The position numbers were made by a program, and so were the translations under genes. Under the pieces are notes generated by a model, which saw only the letters and a list, made by a program, of their open reading frames with translations, did not search any database and was not told where the DNA came from. Shown piece after piece: positions 53,115 to 61,030 of a stretch of DNA of 64,000 nt (position 1 is the stretch's first letter; each line of letters opens with the position of its first letter). The DNA comes from Gordonia neofelifaecis NRRL B-59395 (lineage in GTDB: Bacteria; Actinomycetota; Actinomycetes; Mycobacteriales; Mycobacteriaceae): positions 62,001 through 126,000 of the forward strand of contig NZ_AEUD01000012.1 in NCBI RefSeq assembly GCF_000192435.1. Reading direction: 5' to 3'.

Positions 53115-54350
53115 CTACCGCTGCACGAGGTCCGACAGCGCGGAGAGAAGCCGATCGACGTCGTCCGACGAGGTGCCGAGCCCGAAGCTGACGCGGACGG
53201 CGCCGTCGGGGTACCCGAGCTTCCGCAACAGCGGATGAGCGCAGAACTTGCCGTCCCGGACCCCGACCCCGTGGGTCACCGACAGATACTCGGCGACGCT
53301 GCGCGCGGTGTGATTCTCCACGGCGAACGCGGCGATCCCGACGCGGTCGGTCGCGTCGTCGAAGATCCGCAGCGTATGCACTCCCGGCAGTCGTGCGAGG
53401 CCGTCGTCGAGACGTCGTTGCAGCCGGTGCTCGTGGTAGCCGATCTCTTCGAAGCCGATCTCCTGCAGTTCCCGCGCCGCCGCGGCCAACGCGACCACGC
53501 CCAGCGTGTTGGGCGATCCGGCCTCGTGGCGTGCCGGGCCCGAGTGCCAGGCGACGACACCGTCGAGGTCGACATCCGCGGTGGCCCCGCCACCGGCGAG
53601 ATACGGTTCGGCGGCGTCGAGCCAGTCCGACCGCCCGATCAGCACGCCCGCCCCGAACGGCGCGTACAGCTTGTGCCCCGAGAAGGCCAGGTAGTCGATG
53701 CCCCACGAGGCGATCGAGACGGCGCGATGCGGCACCAGCTGTGCGGCGTCGACCAGGATGCGCGCGCCGTGCCGGTGCGCCGCGGCGGCCAGCCTGCCGA
53801 TCGGCAGCACTTCGCCGGTCACGTTCGACGCACCCGTGATCGCCAGCAGGGCGGCGGGTGCGGAGGCGAGTTCGGCCTCGATCCGCTCGACCGTCTCGTC
53901 GACGGTGACGGCCGACGGCACCACGCGGGCGCGGCCGGTCCGCGTCCACGGCAGCAAGTTCGCGTGATGCTCGATGTCGAGCACCACCACGTCGCCGGGC
54001 GTGATGTGCGCGGCGAGGTTGATCGAGTCGGTGGTGTTCCGGGTGAAGACGACCGTGTCGTCGCTGCGGCCGCCGACGAACCGGCGCACCGTCTCGCGCG
54101 CCTGCTCGTAACGGGCGGTCGTCACCTGGGACAGATGGCCGGCACCGCGATGGACGCTCGCGTACTCGGCCAGCGCCTCGGACAGTCGCCCGGCCACCGA
54201 GGCCAACGCGGGTGCCGACGCGGCGTAGTCGAAGTTCGCGTAGACGACGGGGTCCCCTGCGATGGTCGGCACCGTGGTGTCGGCACCGACCACCGGCGCG
54301 AGGGGACGAATGGACGCCGGGCACGCGGCCCTGTCGAGAACTGCGGTCAT
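53115..54350 (-). CDS. SufS-like aminotransferase class V / cysteine desulfurase-like protein
   Basis: 411 aa from the ATG at 54350. Fold-type I PLP enzyme: THRGAGHLSQVTT-type start (SVHRGAGH), TRNTTDSINLAAH, DAAQLVPHRAV, and the PLP lysine in LAFSGHKLYAPFGAG. A Cys in the loop VRDGKFCAHPL matches the catalytic cysteine position of SufS. Predicted to remove sulfur from cysteine or a related thiol. No suf/isc scaffold gene is adjacent. A SAM-IV-type riboswitch in its leader ties it to methionine/SAM status. Confidence 0.82.
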   Translation of the reverse strand: MTAVLDRAACPASIRPLAPVVGADTTVPTIAGDPVVYANFDYAASAPALASVAGRLSEALAEYASVHRGAGHLSQVTTARYEQARETVRRFVGGRSDDTVVFTRNTTDSINLAAHITPGDVVVLDIEHHANLLPWTRTGRARVVPSAVTVDETVERIEAELASAPAALLAITGASNVTGEVLPIGRLAAAAHRHGARILVDAAQLVPHRAVSIASWGIDYLAFSGHKLYAPFGAGVLIGRSDWLDAAEPYLAGGGATADVDLDGVVAWHSGPARHEAGSPNTLGVVALAAAARELQEIGFEEIGYHEHRLQRRLDDGLARLPGVHTLRIFDDATDRVGIAAFAVENHTARSVAEYLSVTHGVGVRDGKFCAHPLLRKLGYPDGAVRVSFGLGTSSDDVDRLLSALSDLVQR

Positions 54351-54400
54351 GACACGACTCCAGAAGTAATCCGCTCTTGCCGCACGTCGGTCGACGACGG

Positions 54401-54485
54401 CCGGGTCGTCACCTGGAGCACCCCACCGCGGTGGAGGGTTGCCGACCGGCCAGCCAGGGCTTGACACCGGTACTCGTGACCCGCC
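54401..54485 (-). promoter_or_regulatory. SAM-IV-type riboswitch in the leader of the SufS-like gene
   Basis: Read on the minus strand: P1 arm GGGTC (start) closes with GACCC (end); in between GGTCACGAGTACCGG, TGTCAAGCCC, the invariant CGGCAACCCTCC core and the CCACC-GC-GGTGG hairpin. These are the hallmarks of actinobacterial SAM-IV aptamers, which share the SAM-I binding core. It ends about 50 nt before the start codon. There is no clear terminator in that space, so control of translation is more likely. A covariance-model search (RF00634) would settle it. Confidence 0.82.
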
Positions 54486-54600
54486 ATAGAGATTGCCCGA
54501 CCCCGTCATTCACGGAAAGGATTAAAAGCACGGCGGGTTCAATTGCCCGAAAGCGCGGGGTTAGCGTGTTGGTCAGTGCACCCGTCCCGAAAGGCTCCCC

Positions 54601-55422
54601 GTGACGTATCCGGGTCCGCAGTATCCGCCACGACCGCCGCACGGCGTGCCCGGACAGCCGCCGCAGGGTGATCGGCCTCCGACACGACCGCCGGTGCCGC
54701 CGCAGCAGGTCCCACCCCAACCGTTCCCGCCGCAGGCTCCGCAGCCCCGGCCGCCGTTTCCACCCGGCCCGTATCCGCCCGCCCAGTACCAGCCCGGCCC
54801 ATTTCCGCCCGGCCCGTACCAGCCCGGCCCGTACCAGCCCGGCCCGTGGCCGCCGGCGAAGAAGAGCCGGAAGCCGCTGGTCCTCGGGCTGCTGTGCCTG
54901 GTCGTCGTCGCAGCGGCGGTGACGACGCTCCTGATCGTCGCTCCGTGGAAGTCCGAGAGCTCCGCTGAGACCACCGAGACGTTCGCGCTCGACAACGGCG
55001 TCTCCGTCGAGGTCCGAGTGCCCGCAGGCTGGACCGCAGTCAAGGACAGCGACGACGGCCACGCTGCCGTGATGCTGCGGCCGGCCGACGACAGCCGCGC
55101 GCTGTCGCAGTTGTCCGACGACATCTCGTCCATCGGCAAGTCCGGGTCGGGCACCCCGGTGCACGCCGTGGTCCTGTTCGCCGACTCGTGCTCGGGCACC
55201 GGCACCGCCGTCGGCGAGTGGAAGACCAAGGACCGGGACAATTCGTCGGGCGGTCGCACCGAGAAGTGGCTGTACGCGGCGACGAAGGTCGACGAGCACT
55301 ACTGCGTCAACATGTCCGGTGCGGACGTCGCCTCCGATTCGGTGACCGCCGGCGCCACGGGGCGCGACCTCGCCAGGCAGCTGATCAGCGAGAAGCGCGT
55401 CACAGCCACCAAGTCCGTGTAG
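54601..55422 (+). CDS. Membrane-anchored protein with Pro-rich N-terminal domain
   Basis: 273 aa from GTG 54601 (CCCGAAAGG upstream). Residues 1-88 are a cytoplasmic Pro/Gln/Gly/Tyr-rich segment with repeated PGPYQ/PGPFP units; 91-112 form one transmembrane helix; 120-273 form an extracytoplasmic domain with two cysteines (DSCSGTG and HYCVNMS). This plan resembles the many Pro-rich membrane proteins of mycolata envelopes. No family is assigned. 22 nt before the isochorismate synthase gene, possibly co-transcribed. Confidence 0.7.
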   Translation: MTYPGPQYPPRPPHGVPGQPPQGDRPPTRPPVPPQQVPPQPFPPQAPQPRPPFPPGPYPPAQYQPGPFPPGPYQPGPYQPGPWPPAKKSRKPLVLGLLCLVVVAAAVTTLLIVAPWKSESSAETTETFALDNGVSVEVRVPAGWTAVKDSDDGHAAVMLRPADDSRALSQLSDDISSIGKSGSGTPVHAVVLFADSCSGTGTAVGEWKTKDRDNSSGGRTEKWLYAATKVDEHYCVNMSGADVASDSVTAGATGRDLARQLISEKRVTATKSV

Positions 55423-55444
55423 CCGCCGCGGGTAATCTGTCCTG

Positions 55445-56524
55445 GTGCCTGCCGGTCTGTCGTTTCTGCTGTCGAACACCGAGTTCAACGCCCGCGGATC
55501 CGGCGTCCGCGCCTCGTTCGGCACGGTTGACCAAGCCCGTGACGCCCTGGCGTCCGGCGCTGTCGACTTCGTCGGCGGCGCCCTCGGTTTCGACACCGAC
55601 GGCCTGGCCTCACTGATCGCGCCGGAGCACGTCGACTTCACCGCGGCCCTGAGACCGGCCCCGACCGTGGACCCGATGGTCGCCGACATGCTCGTCACTC
55701 CGGACGCCGTCCATCGTGAGCGCGTGGTCGCGGCGATCGCGGCGATCGACGCGGGCGAGGTCGAGAAGGTGGTGATCGCCCGCAGTCTCGACGCACGGCT
55801 GTCGGCGCCGGCGACGCCGGAGGAACTGCTCGCCCGATTCGCGGCGACCGCCGGTGGCGCAACGATCTTCGGCGCCGACCTCAGCGCCGCCCCGGGCCAT
55901 GCGGGGGCATGGCTGATCGGCGCCAGCCCCGAACTGCTGCTGCGTAAGCGCGGGGCGACGGTCCAGTGCATCCCGTACGCCGGGTCGGCGCCGAAGTTCG
56001 ACGCGGCGGGCCGACCGGTCGCCGGTGCCGCCGAGAGCCTGCGGCGGTCGGAGAAGGACCTCCGCGAGCACGCGTACGTCGTCGACTACCTGCGCGAGCT
56101 GCTGGCGCCGCTGTGCGACGAGATCGTCGTGCCCGACCGCCCGCAGACCATCGCCACCAGCCACGTCTGGCATCTGGCGACGCCGATCACCGGCACCCTG
56201 ACCGACCCGTCGGTCACCTCGCTCGACCTGGCGGCCCGCCTCTCCCCGACCCCCGCGGTGTGCGGGACGCCGACCGCGGCGGCGGCCCGGATCATCGGCG
56301 AGATCGAGGGGACCCGGGACTTCTACGCCGGAACCGCGGGCTGGTGCGACGCTTCCGGCGACGGCGAATGGGTGGTGTCGATCCGCTGCCTGGAGCTCGA
56401 CGCCTCGCGCACTCGGGTGCGCGCGTGGGCGGGGGGCGGCATCGTCGCCGGGTCGGACCCGGACGCCGAGGTCGCCGAGACCACCGCGAAGTTTCAGACG
56501 GTGCTCAGCGCCCTGGGCGGCTGA
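55445..56524 (+). CDS. entC: Isochorismate synthase
   Basis: 359 aa chorismate-binding enzyme. KVVIARSLD (about 96), GASPELLLRKRG, YAGSAPKF, the SATSHVWHLATPITGTL-like block (TIATSHVWHL), LSPTPAVCGTPTAAA and WVVSIRCLELD are those of EntC/MenF/DhbC rather than of anthranilate synthase. Converts chorismate to isochorismate for menaquinone or siderophore synthesis; which of the two cannot be told because no men or siderophore genes are adjacent. Confidence 0.88.
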   Translation: MPAGLSFLLSNTEFNARGSGVRASFGTVDQARDALASGAVDFVGGALGFDTDGLASLIAPEHVDFTAALRPAPTVDPMVADMLVTPDAVHRERVVAAIAAIDAGEVEKVVIARSLDARLSAPATPEELLARFAATAGGATIFGADLSAAPGHAGAWLIGASPELLLRKRGATVQCIPYAGSAPKFDAAGRPVAGAAESLRRSEKDLREHAYVVDYLRELLAPLCDEIVVPDRPQTIATSHVWHLATPITGTLTDPSVTSLDLAARLSPTPAVCGTPTAAAARIIGEIEGTRDFYAGTAGWCDASGDGEWVVSIRCLELDASRTRVRAWAGGGIVAGSDPDAEVAETTAKFQTVLSALGG

Positions 56525-56539
56525 CCGTACACGCCCCGT

Positions 56540-56570
56540 CGGTTGAGTGAGCAGACCGCTCGCTCAGCCG
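56540..56570. terminator. Bidirectional hairpin overlapping the metZ stop
   Basis: 13-bp stem CGGTTGAGTGAGC / GCTCGCTCAGCCG (two G-U pairs) with loop AGACC, between the isochorismate synthase stop and the convergent metZ. The metZ stop codon (56564-56566) is inside the right arm. The GGTTGAG...CTCA core recalls the repeat family at 36.4 kb. Confidence 0.6.
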
Positions 56571-57763
56571 AGCGCCGTGTCCAAATCCCGGAGCAGGTCG
56601 TCGACGCCCTCCAGACCGACAGACAACCGAACCATCGAGTCGGTCAGACCGATCGCCGCGCGACCGTCCGGGCCCATGGCTCGATGCGTCGTGGTCGCCG
56701 GGTGCGTGATGAGGCTCTTGGCGTCGCCGAGGTTGTTCGAGATGTCGATGACCCGCAGTCCGTTGAGCACCTCGAAAGCACGTTCCTTGCCCGTCTTGCC
56801 CGGCTGATCGGCGAGTTCGAAGGTGATGACCGTTCCGCCGCCCGACATCTGGGACCGCGCGAGGTCGTACTGCGGATGCGAGGTGAGGAAGGGATAGATC
56901 GCCTTCGCCACGCGCGGATCGGTGTCCAGGAACTCCGCGACGCGCAGCGCGCTCGCGACGGACTGGTCGAGCCGCAGCTTCATCGTCTCGAGGCCCTTGA
57001 GCATCACCCAGGCGTTGAACGGGCTGAGCGCGGGACCGGTGTGCCGCATGAGTTCTCGGACCGGGCCGTCGATGTACTCCTGCGTACCGAGCACCGCACC
57101 GCCCATCACACGGCCCTGACCGTCGATGTGCTTGGTTCCCGAGTACACGATGACATCGGCGCCCATGTCGAGACCGCGCTGCAGAAGCGGAGTGGCGAAG
57201 ACGTTGTCCAGCACCACCTGCGCGCCGGCGGCATGAGCCATCTCCGACACCTTGCGGACGTCGACCAGCGTCTGCATCGGGTTCGACGGCGTCTCGAAGA
57301 ACACCGCGTCGGCGGGTTTCGACAACGCCCGCTCCCACTGCTCCAGGTCCTCGCCGTCGACGAACTCGGTCTCGACGCCCCACGCCGGGAGGATCTCGTT
57401 GCAGATCACGAAACACGAGCCGAACAGGCTGCGGGCCGCGACGAGCCGACTGCCCTTCTTCAACAGGGCGCCGAGCGCGACGAACACCGCGGCCATGCCG
57501 CTCGCGGTCGCGAAACAGGCCTCGGTGCCCTCGATCTGACGCAGGCGCTCCTGGAACATCGCGACGGTCGGATTGCCGTAGCGGGTGTAGACGAAGCGCT
57601 GATCCTCACCGGTGAAGGCCCGCTCGGCGGCCTCAGCCGACTCGTAGACGTAGCCGCTGTTGAGGTAGAGCGCCTCCGAGGTCTCGAAGAACCCCGAACG
57701 CATCAGTCCGCCGCGTACGGCGATCGTCTCGGGTGACACCCATTCAGGCAGCTCACGGCTCAT
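56564..57763 (-). CDS. metZ: O-succinylhomoserine sulfhydrylase
   Basis: 399 aa Cys/Met-metabolism PLP enzyme: FVYTRYGNPTVAMFQERL, SGMAAVFVALGAL, DNVFATPLLQRGLDMGADVI and the PLP lysine in YSGTKHIDGQGRVMGG. The MetZ branch (M. tuberculosis Rv0391 type) makes homocysteine from the activated homoserine and sulfide. Followed 13 nt upstream on the same strand by a rhodanese gene, the conserved mycolata pair. Confidence 0.92.
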   Translation of the reverse strand: MSRELPEWVSPETIAVRGGLMRSGFFETSEALYLNSGYVYESAEAAERAFTGEDQRFVYTRYGNPTVAMFQERLRQIEGTEACFATASGMAAVFVALGALLKKGSRLVAARSLFGSCFVICNEILPAWGVETEFVDGEDLEQWERALSKPADAVFFETPSNPMQTLVDVRKVSEMAHAAGAQVVLDNVFATPLLQRGLDMGADVIVYSGTKHIDGQGRVMGGAVLGTQEYIDGPVRELMRHTGPALSPFNAWVMLKGLETMKLRLDQSVASALRVAEFLDTDPRVAKAIYPFLTSHPQYDLARSQMSGGGTVITFELADQPGKTGKERAFEVLNGLRVIDISNNLGDAKSLITHPATTTHRAMGPDGRAAIGLTDSMVRLSVGLEGVDDLLRDLDTALG

Positions 57764-57776
57764 TTCTCAACACTCC

Positions 57777-58190
57777 TTAGGACTGCCGCCACGGCAGCGC
57801 GGCAGCGCGCCAACCAGCGCCGCCGCGGTGACCGTCGGCGTCGATCGGACCTTCGAACCCGTCCTGAATGTTGTACGCCTGCGCGTAACCGGCGGCGACC
57901 GCGGCCTCCGCGGCGCCCATCGAACGATGGCCGGACCGGCACAGGAACAGCACCTCGTCATCGGTGCCGACTCCGGCCGCAGCCAGCTCACCGACGAAGT
58001 TCGGGTTCGGCGCCCCGTCCGGGTAGTCGATCCACTCGATGAACAGCGCACGCTTGCCGATCGACTCCAGATCGGGAACGCCGACGAAGCTCCATTCGGC
58101 CTGGGTGCGGCAGTCCACCAGCACGGCCTTCGGATTCTCCACCAGTCGCTGCCAGGCCTGCTCGCAGGTCACGTCGCCCGTGTAGGTCAT
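57777..58190 (-). CDS. Rhodanese-like sulfurtransferase
   Basis: 137 aa from the ATG at 58190, which overlaps the upstream stop by 4 nt. Single rhodanese domain with catalytic Cys in LFLCRSGHRSMGA; VLVDCRTQAEWSFVG marks the start. Carries persulfide sulfur. It is followed by metZ (Rv0390-Rv0391 order), so it may supply or handle sulfur for homocysteine synthesis. Confidence 0.88.
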   Translation of the reverse strand: MTYTGDVTCEQAWQRLVENPKAVLVDCRTQAEWSFVGVPDLESIGKRALFIEWIDYPDGAPNPNFVGELAAAGVGTDDEVLFLCRSGHRSMGAAEAAVAAGYAQAYNIQDGFEGPIDADGHRGGAGWRAAALPWRQS

Positions 58191-58669
58191 CGCTTGCACA
58201 CCTTCCAGTCACCGTTCTCACGGATCAGCGTCAATGAGGTCGTCTGCTTGTCGTTCTCGGTCTTCTCACGGTTCCAGTGCGCGGTGACCGTCGCATTCTC
58301 TCCGGTCACTTCGACCTCCATGCTCGGCACCACGACCTTGCCGTTCGCCTCGTTGTCGGCACGGTTCTGCTCGGCGAAGGCGACGGAGGTCGGGAAGTCG
58401 GACGCCGCGACGTCCGACGCGCAGAACGCGTCCCGGTACTGGTCGTAGTTCAGCGTGCCCATGGCGCTGTACATGTCGTTCACCGTGTGCTGGACCTGCG
58501 CCGAGTCGTTGAGCCGTTCGTCCGACGGCTTCACCAGACTGGCGATGACAACCCATGCGACCAGCACGACCACCAGGGTCCCGGCGATGATCATCGGGAG
58601 CGCCGCTTTCCACGACCGCGGCTGGTCGTCATCCGGAACGTCTGCGTGTTCCGGCCGATCTTCGTTCAT
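58187..58669 (-). CDS. Membrane-anchored NTF2/DUF4878-like protein
   Basis: 160 aa. Acidic cytoplasmic start, transmembrane helix at about 25-46 (MIIAGTLVVVLVAWVVIASL), then an extracytoplasmic domain (TVNDMYSAMGTLNYDQYRDA ... ENGDWKVCKR) with the lumazine/NTF2-like pattern of DUF4878-type lipoproteins. Two cysteines (AFCASD, KVCKR) probably pair. First gene before the rhodanese-metZ pair. Function unknown. Confidence 0.75.
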   Translation of the reverse strand: MNEDRPEHADVPDDDQPRSWKAALPMIIAGTLVVVLVAWVVIASLVKPSDERLNDSAQVQHTVNDMYSAMGTLNYDQYRDAFCASDVAASDFPTSVAFAEQNRADNEANGKVVVPSMEVEVTGENATVTAHWNREKTENDKQTTSLTLIRENGDWKVCKR

Positions 58670-58779
58670 GACTGCCGAGTGTATCGACCGGTTTGCTGGG
58701 ACTTTCCACCCGTCTTCACAGGACCAGCCACCTCCGTCGAGCGCGATTCGTCAAGAGTTTTCTCCAGCAGATCGGCGAC

Positions 58780-58793
58780 TGAGGTATACCTCA
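58780..58793. promoter_or_regulatory. 14-bp palindrome upstream of fprA
   Basis: Perfect palindrome TGAGGTATACCTCA in the 202-nt gap between the divergent DUF4878-like gene and fprA, 79 nt before the fprA start. A dimeric regulator site is likely; the regulator is unknown. It does not match the IdeR box. Confidence 0.55.
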
Positions 58794-58871
58794 CATCGAA
58801 ATTTTGGTGGCGGCGCGCCAAGACATAACGTAGAAGGCATCCCTGTCCTATCAGCTGAGGAAGCACCTGAA

Positions 58872-60263
58872 ATGAGTGACAACAGCCGCCCGTTGCGGGT
58901 CGCGATCGTCGGCGCCGGGCCGGCCGGCATCTACTGCGCCGATGCGTTGATGAAGTCCGACACCGCGTCCGAACGCGGCGTGAGCATCGACCTGTACGAA
59001 CGCATGCCCGCTCCGTTCGGGCTGATCCGCTACGGCGTCGCCCCGGACCACCCCCGCATCAAGGGCATCATCACCGCCCTGCACAAGGTGCTCGACAAGC
59101 CTCAGGTCCGACTCCTCGGCAACATCGACTACGGCACCGACATCACCCTCGCCGACCTGCGCAAGCACTACGACGCCGTCGTCTTCTCCACCGGCGCCAC
59201 CGACGACCGCGGGCTGCAGATCCCCGGCGTCGACCTCGAGCGCAGCTACGGTGCGGGCGAGTTCGTCGCCTGGTACGACGGTCACCCCGATTTCTCCCGC
59301 GAATGGCCGCTGGAGGAGGAGAAGGTCGCCGTCATCGGCGTCGGCAACGTCGCCCTCGACGTCGCCCGCGTGCTCGCCAAGACCGGCGACGAGCTGCTCC
59401 CCACCGAGATCCCGGACAACGTGTACCAGGGACTCAAGGCCAACAAAGCCGTCGAGGTCCACGTCTTCGGGCGTCGCGGCCCGGCGCAGGCGAAGTTCAC
59501 GCCGCTCGAGCTCAAGGAGCTCGACCACTCGCCGAACATCGAGGTCATCGTCGACCCGGAGGACATCGAGTACGACGAGGGTTCCGCGGTCGCACGACGG
59601 TCGAGCAAGATCACCGACCAGGTCGCCACGATCATCGAGAACTATGCGATCCGCGAGCCGAAGCAGGGTGCGATCCACAAGCTGTTCCTTCACTTCTTCG
59701 AGAATCCGACCGAGATCCTCGGCGAGGACGGCAAGGTCGTCGGCCTGCGCACCGAGCGCACCGAGCTCGACGGCACCGGCAATGTGAAGGCCACCGGCAA
59801 GACCCGCGACTGGGACATCACCGCGGTCTACCGGGCCGTCGGCTACCTGTCCGACAACCTGCCGGAGATCCCGTTCGACGACCAGGCGGGCGTGATCCCG
59901 AACGAGGCCGGCCGCGTCTTCGACGACGGCAAGCACCTCACCGGTCTGTACACCACCGGCTGGATCAAGCGCGGCCCCGTCGGCCTCATCGGCCACACCA
60001 AGGGCGACGCCAACGAGACCGTCGAGTGCATCATCGAGGACATGAAGAACGGTGTCCTCAACCCGGCCGAGGACACCAGCGAGGAGAGCGTCGTCGCCCT
60101 TCTCGAGTCGCGCGGCATCCCGTTCACCACGTGGGACGGCTGGTACCGCCTCGACGAGCACGAGCGGAAGCTCGGCGAAGCTCAGGGCCGCGACCGCGTC
60201 AAGGTCGTCGAGCGTGAGGACATGCTCGCCGCTTCGGAGCCGCACAAGGTCGACCGCGGCTGA
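58872..60263 (+). CDS. fprA: Ferredoxin/adrenodoxin-type NADP+ reductase FprA
   Basis: 463 aa. FAD-binding VAIVGAGPAGIYCADAL (Gly at 14-19), PFGLIRYGVAPDHPRIKGI, NADP-binding VIGVGNVALDVARVL, and the C-terminal TGWIKRGPVGLIGHTKGDA. Equivalent to M. tuberculosis FprA (Rv3106), which passes electrons from NADPH to ferredoxins serving P450s and other oxygenases, a natural partner for steroid catabolism. Only its palindromic upstream site hints at control. A terminator follows. Confidence 0.93.
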   Translation: MSDNSRPLRVAIVGAGPAGIYCADALMKSDTASERGVSIDLYERMPAPFGLIRYGVAPDHPRIKGIITALHKVLDKPQVRLLGNIDYGTDITLADLRKHYDAVVFSTGATDDRGLQIPGVDLERSYGAGEFVAWYDGHPDFSREWPLEEEKVAVIGVGNVALDVARVLAKTGDELLPTEIPDNVYQGLKANKAVEVHVFGRRGPAQAKFTPLELKELDHSPNIEVIVDPEDIEYDEGSAVARRSSKITDQVATIIENYAIREPKQGAIHKLFLHFFENPTEILGEDGKVVGLRTERTELDGTGNVKATGKTRDWDITAVYRAVGYLSDNLPEIPFDDQAGVIPNEAGRVFDDGKHLTGLYTTGWIKRGPVGLIGHTKGDANETVECIIEDMKNGVLNPAEDTSEESVVALLESRGIPFTTWDGWYRLDEHERKLGEAQGRDRVKVVEREDMLAASEPHKVDRG

Positions 60264-60293
60264 GTTCACCCGCACCTGATTTCACCCGCAACG

Positions 60294-60331
60294 ACGAAGG
60301 AGGGCGACCGTTTCCGGTCGCCCTCCTTCGT
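60294..60331 (+). terminator. fprA terminator
   Basis: 17-bp perfect stem (ACGAAGGAGGGCGACCG and complement) with loop TTTC, followed by TGTTCT; 30 nt after the fprA stop and before the convergent secreted-protein stop. Confidence 0.85.
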
Positions 60332-60379
60332 TGTTCTCGGCCCGTCGTACTCGGCCGATCATCTCTCAGCCGGTGACGG

Positions 60380-60853
60380 TCACTCCGCCGGAGCGTTGCG
60401 CACGTTCTGCCAGAAGCCGACGTTGTTCATCGGGTTCTCGACCTGCTGGCCGATCGTGTAGCCGGAGATCGATGCGGGCCAGCAGCCCTTCCACGTGGTG
60501 TCGAAGGCGACGTACGTCTTGCCCGGCTTGAGCTCGCCGAGCTTGTTCGTGATCTTGCCGTCCTTGTCCTTGGTCTGCGGGACCCACTTGTTGGCACCGC
60601 CGAACTCGCTGACGGTCACGCCGGTCATCGTCGTTCCGCCGATGTTGGTGACGCCCATCCAGCGGTGCATCTGCCAGACCGGGCCGTCCGACCAGTTGGG
60701 ACCCCACATCTTGAAGGTGCAGGTGACGCCGCCGAAGATCGCGAGATCGCCCGGAGCCGCCGCGTGCGCCTGCGGAGCAGCGACCAGGGAACCCGCGCCG
60801 ATTGCGCCTGCCGCGGCGACGGTCGCCGCGACTCGTGTCAGGGACTTCTTCAT
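60380..60853 (-). CDS. Small secreted protein, unknown function
   Basis: 157 aa. Signal peptide about 1-32 (MKKSLTRVAATVAAAGAIGA, cut after QAHA). The mature part has two cysteines (VTCTFKMWG and WKGCWPA), many Trp/Gly residues and beta-strand patterns (MGVTNIGGTTMTGVTVSEFG). It may be a beta-sandwich protein of the envelope. No family recognised. Divergent from the iron-permease operon. Confidence 0.7.
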   Translation of the reverse strand: MKKSLTRVAATVAAAGAIGAGSLVAAPQAHAAAPGDLAIFGGVTCTFKMWGPNWSDGPVWQMHRWMGVTNIGGTTMTGVTVSEFGGANKWVPQTKDKDGKITNKLGELKPGKTYVAFDTTWKGCWPASISGYTIGQQVENPMNNVGFWQNVRNAPAE

Positions 60854-61011
60854 CTCAAGAGCCTTTCGTGTCGTTCGGTCGGTAGGCCAGACTGCTCCCA
60901 CCCTTACCCGTGTATCGAGGGTTCCACAGCTGATTGTTACCCGATCGTTCAGCCGACACTCAGAATCGAAACATTCTCGCACTCGACCCGCGCCGCCCCG
61001 ATTCGTTCCAC

Positions 61012-61030
61012 TTAGGTAAGGTAATCCTTC
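61012..61030 (+). promoter_or_regulatory. IdeR/DtxR iron box
   Basis: TTAGGTAAGGTAATCCTTC matches 13 of 19 positions of the IdeR consensus TTAGGTTAGGCTAACCTAA, including TTAGGT and the central GG. It directly abuts the GTG start of the first permease gene. Predicted to repress the permease operon when iron is sufficient. Confidence 0.7.

Noticed and set aside
54351-54509. N-terminal extension of the SufS-like protein
   Set aside because: The open frame reads through the riboswitch; the ATG at 54350 is the sensible start.
54530-54600. tRNA-like fragment (ggttcaattgcccg)
   Set aside because: No matching acceptor or anticodon arms could be found.
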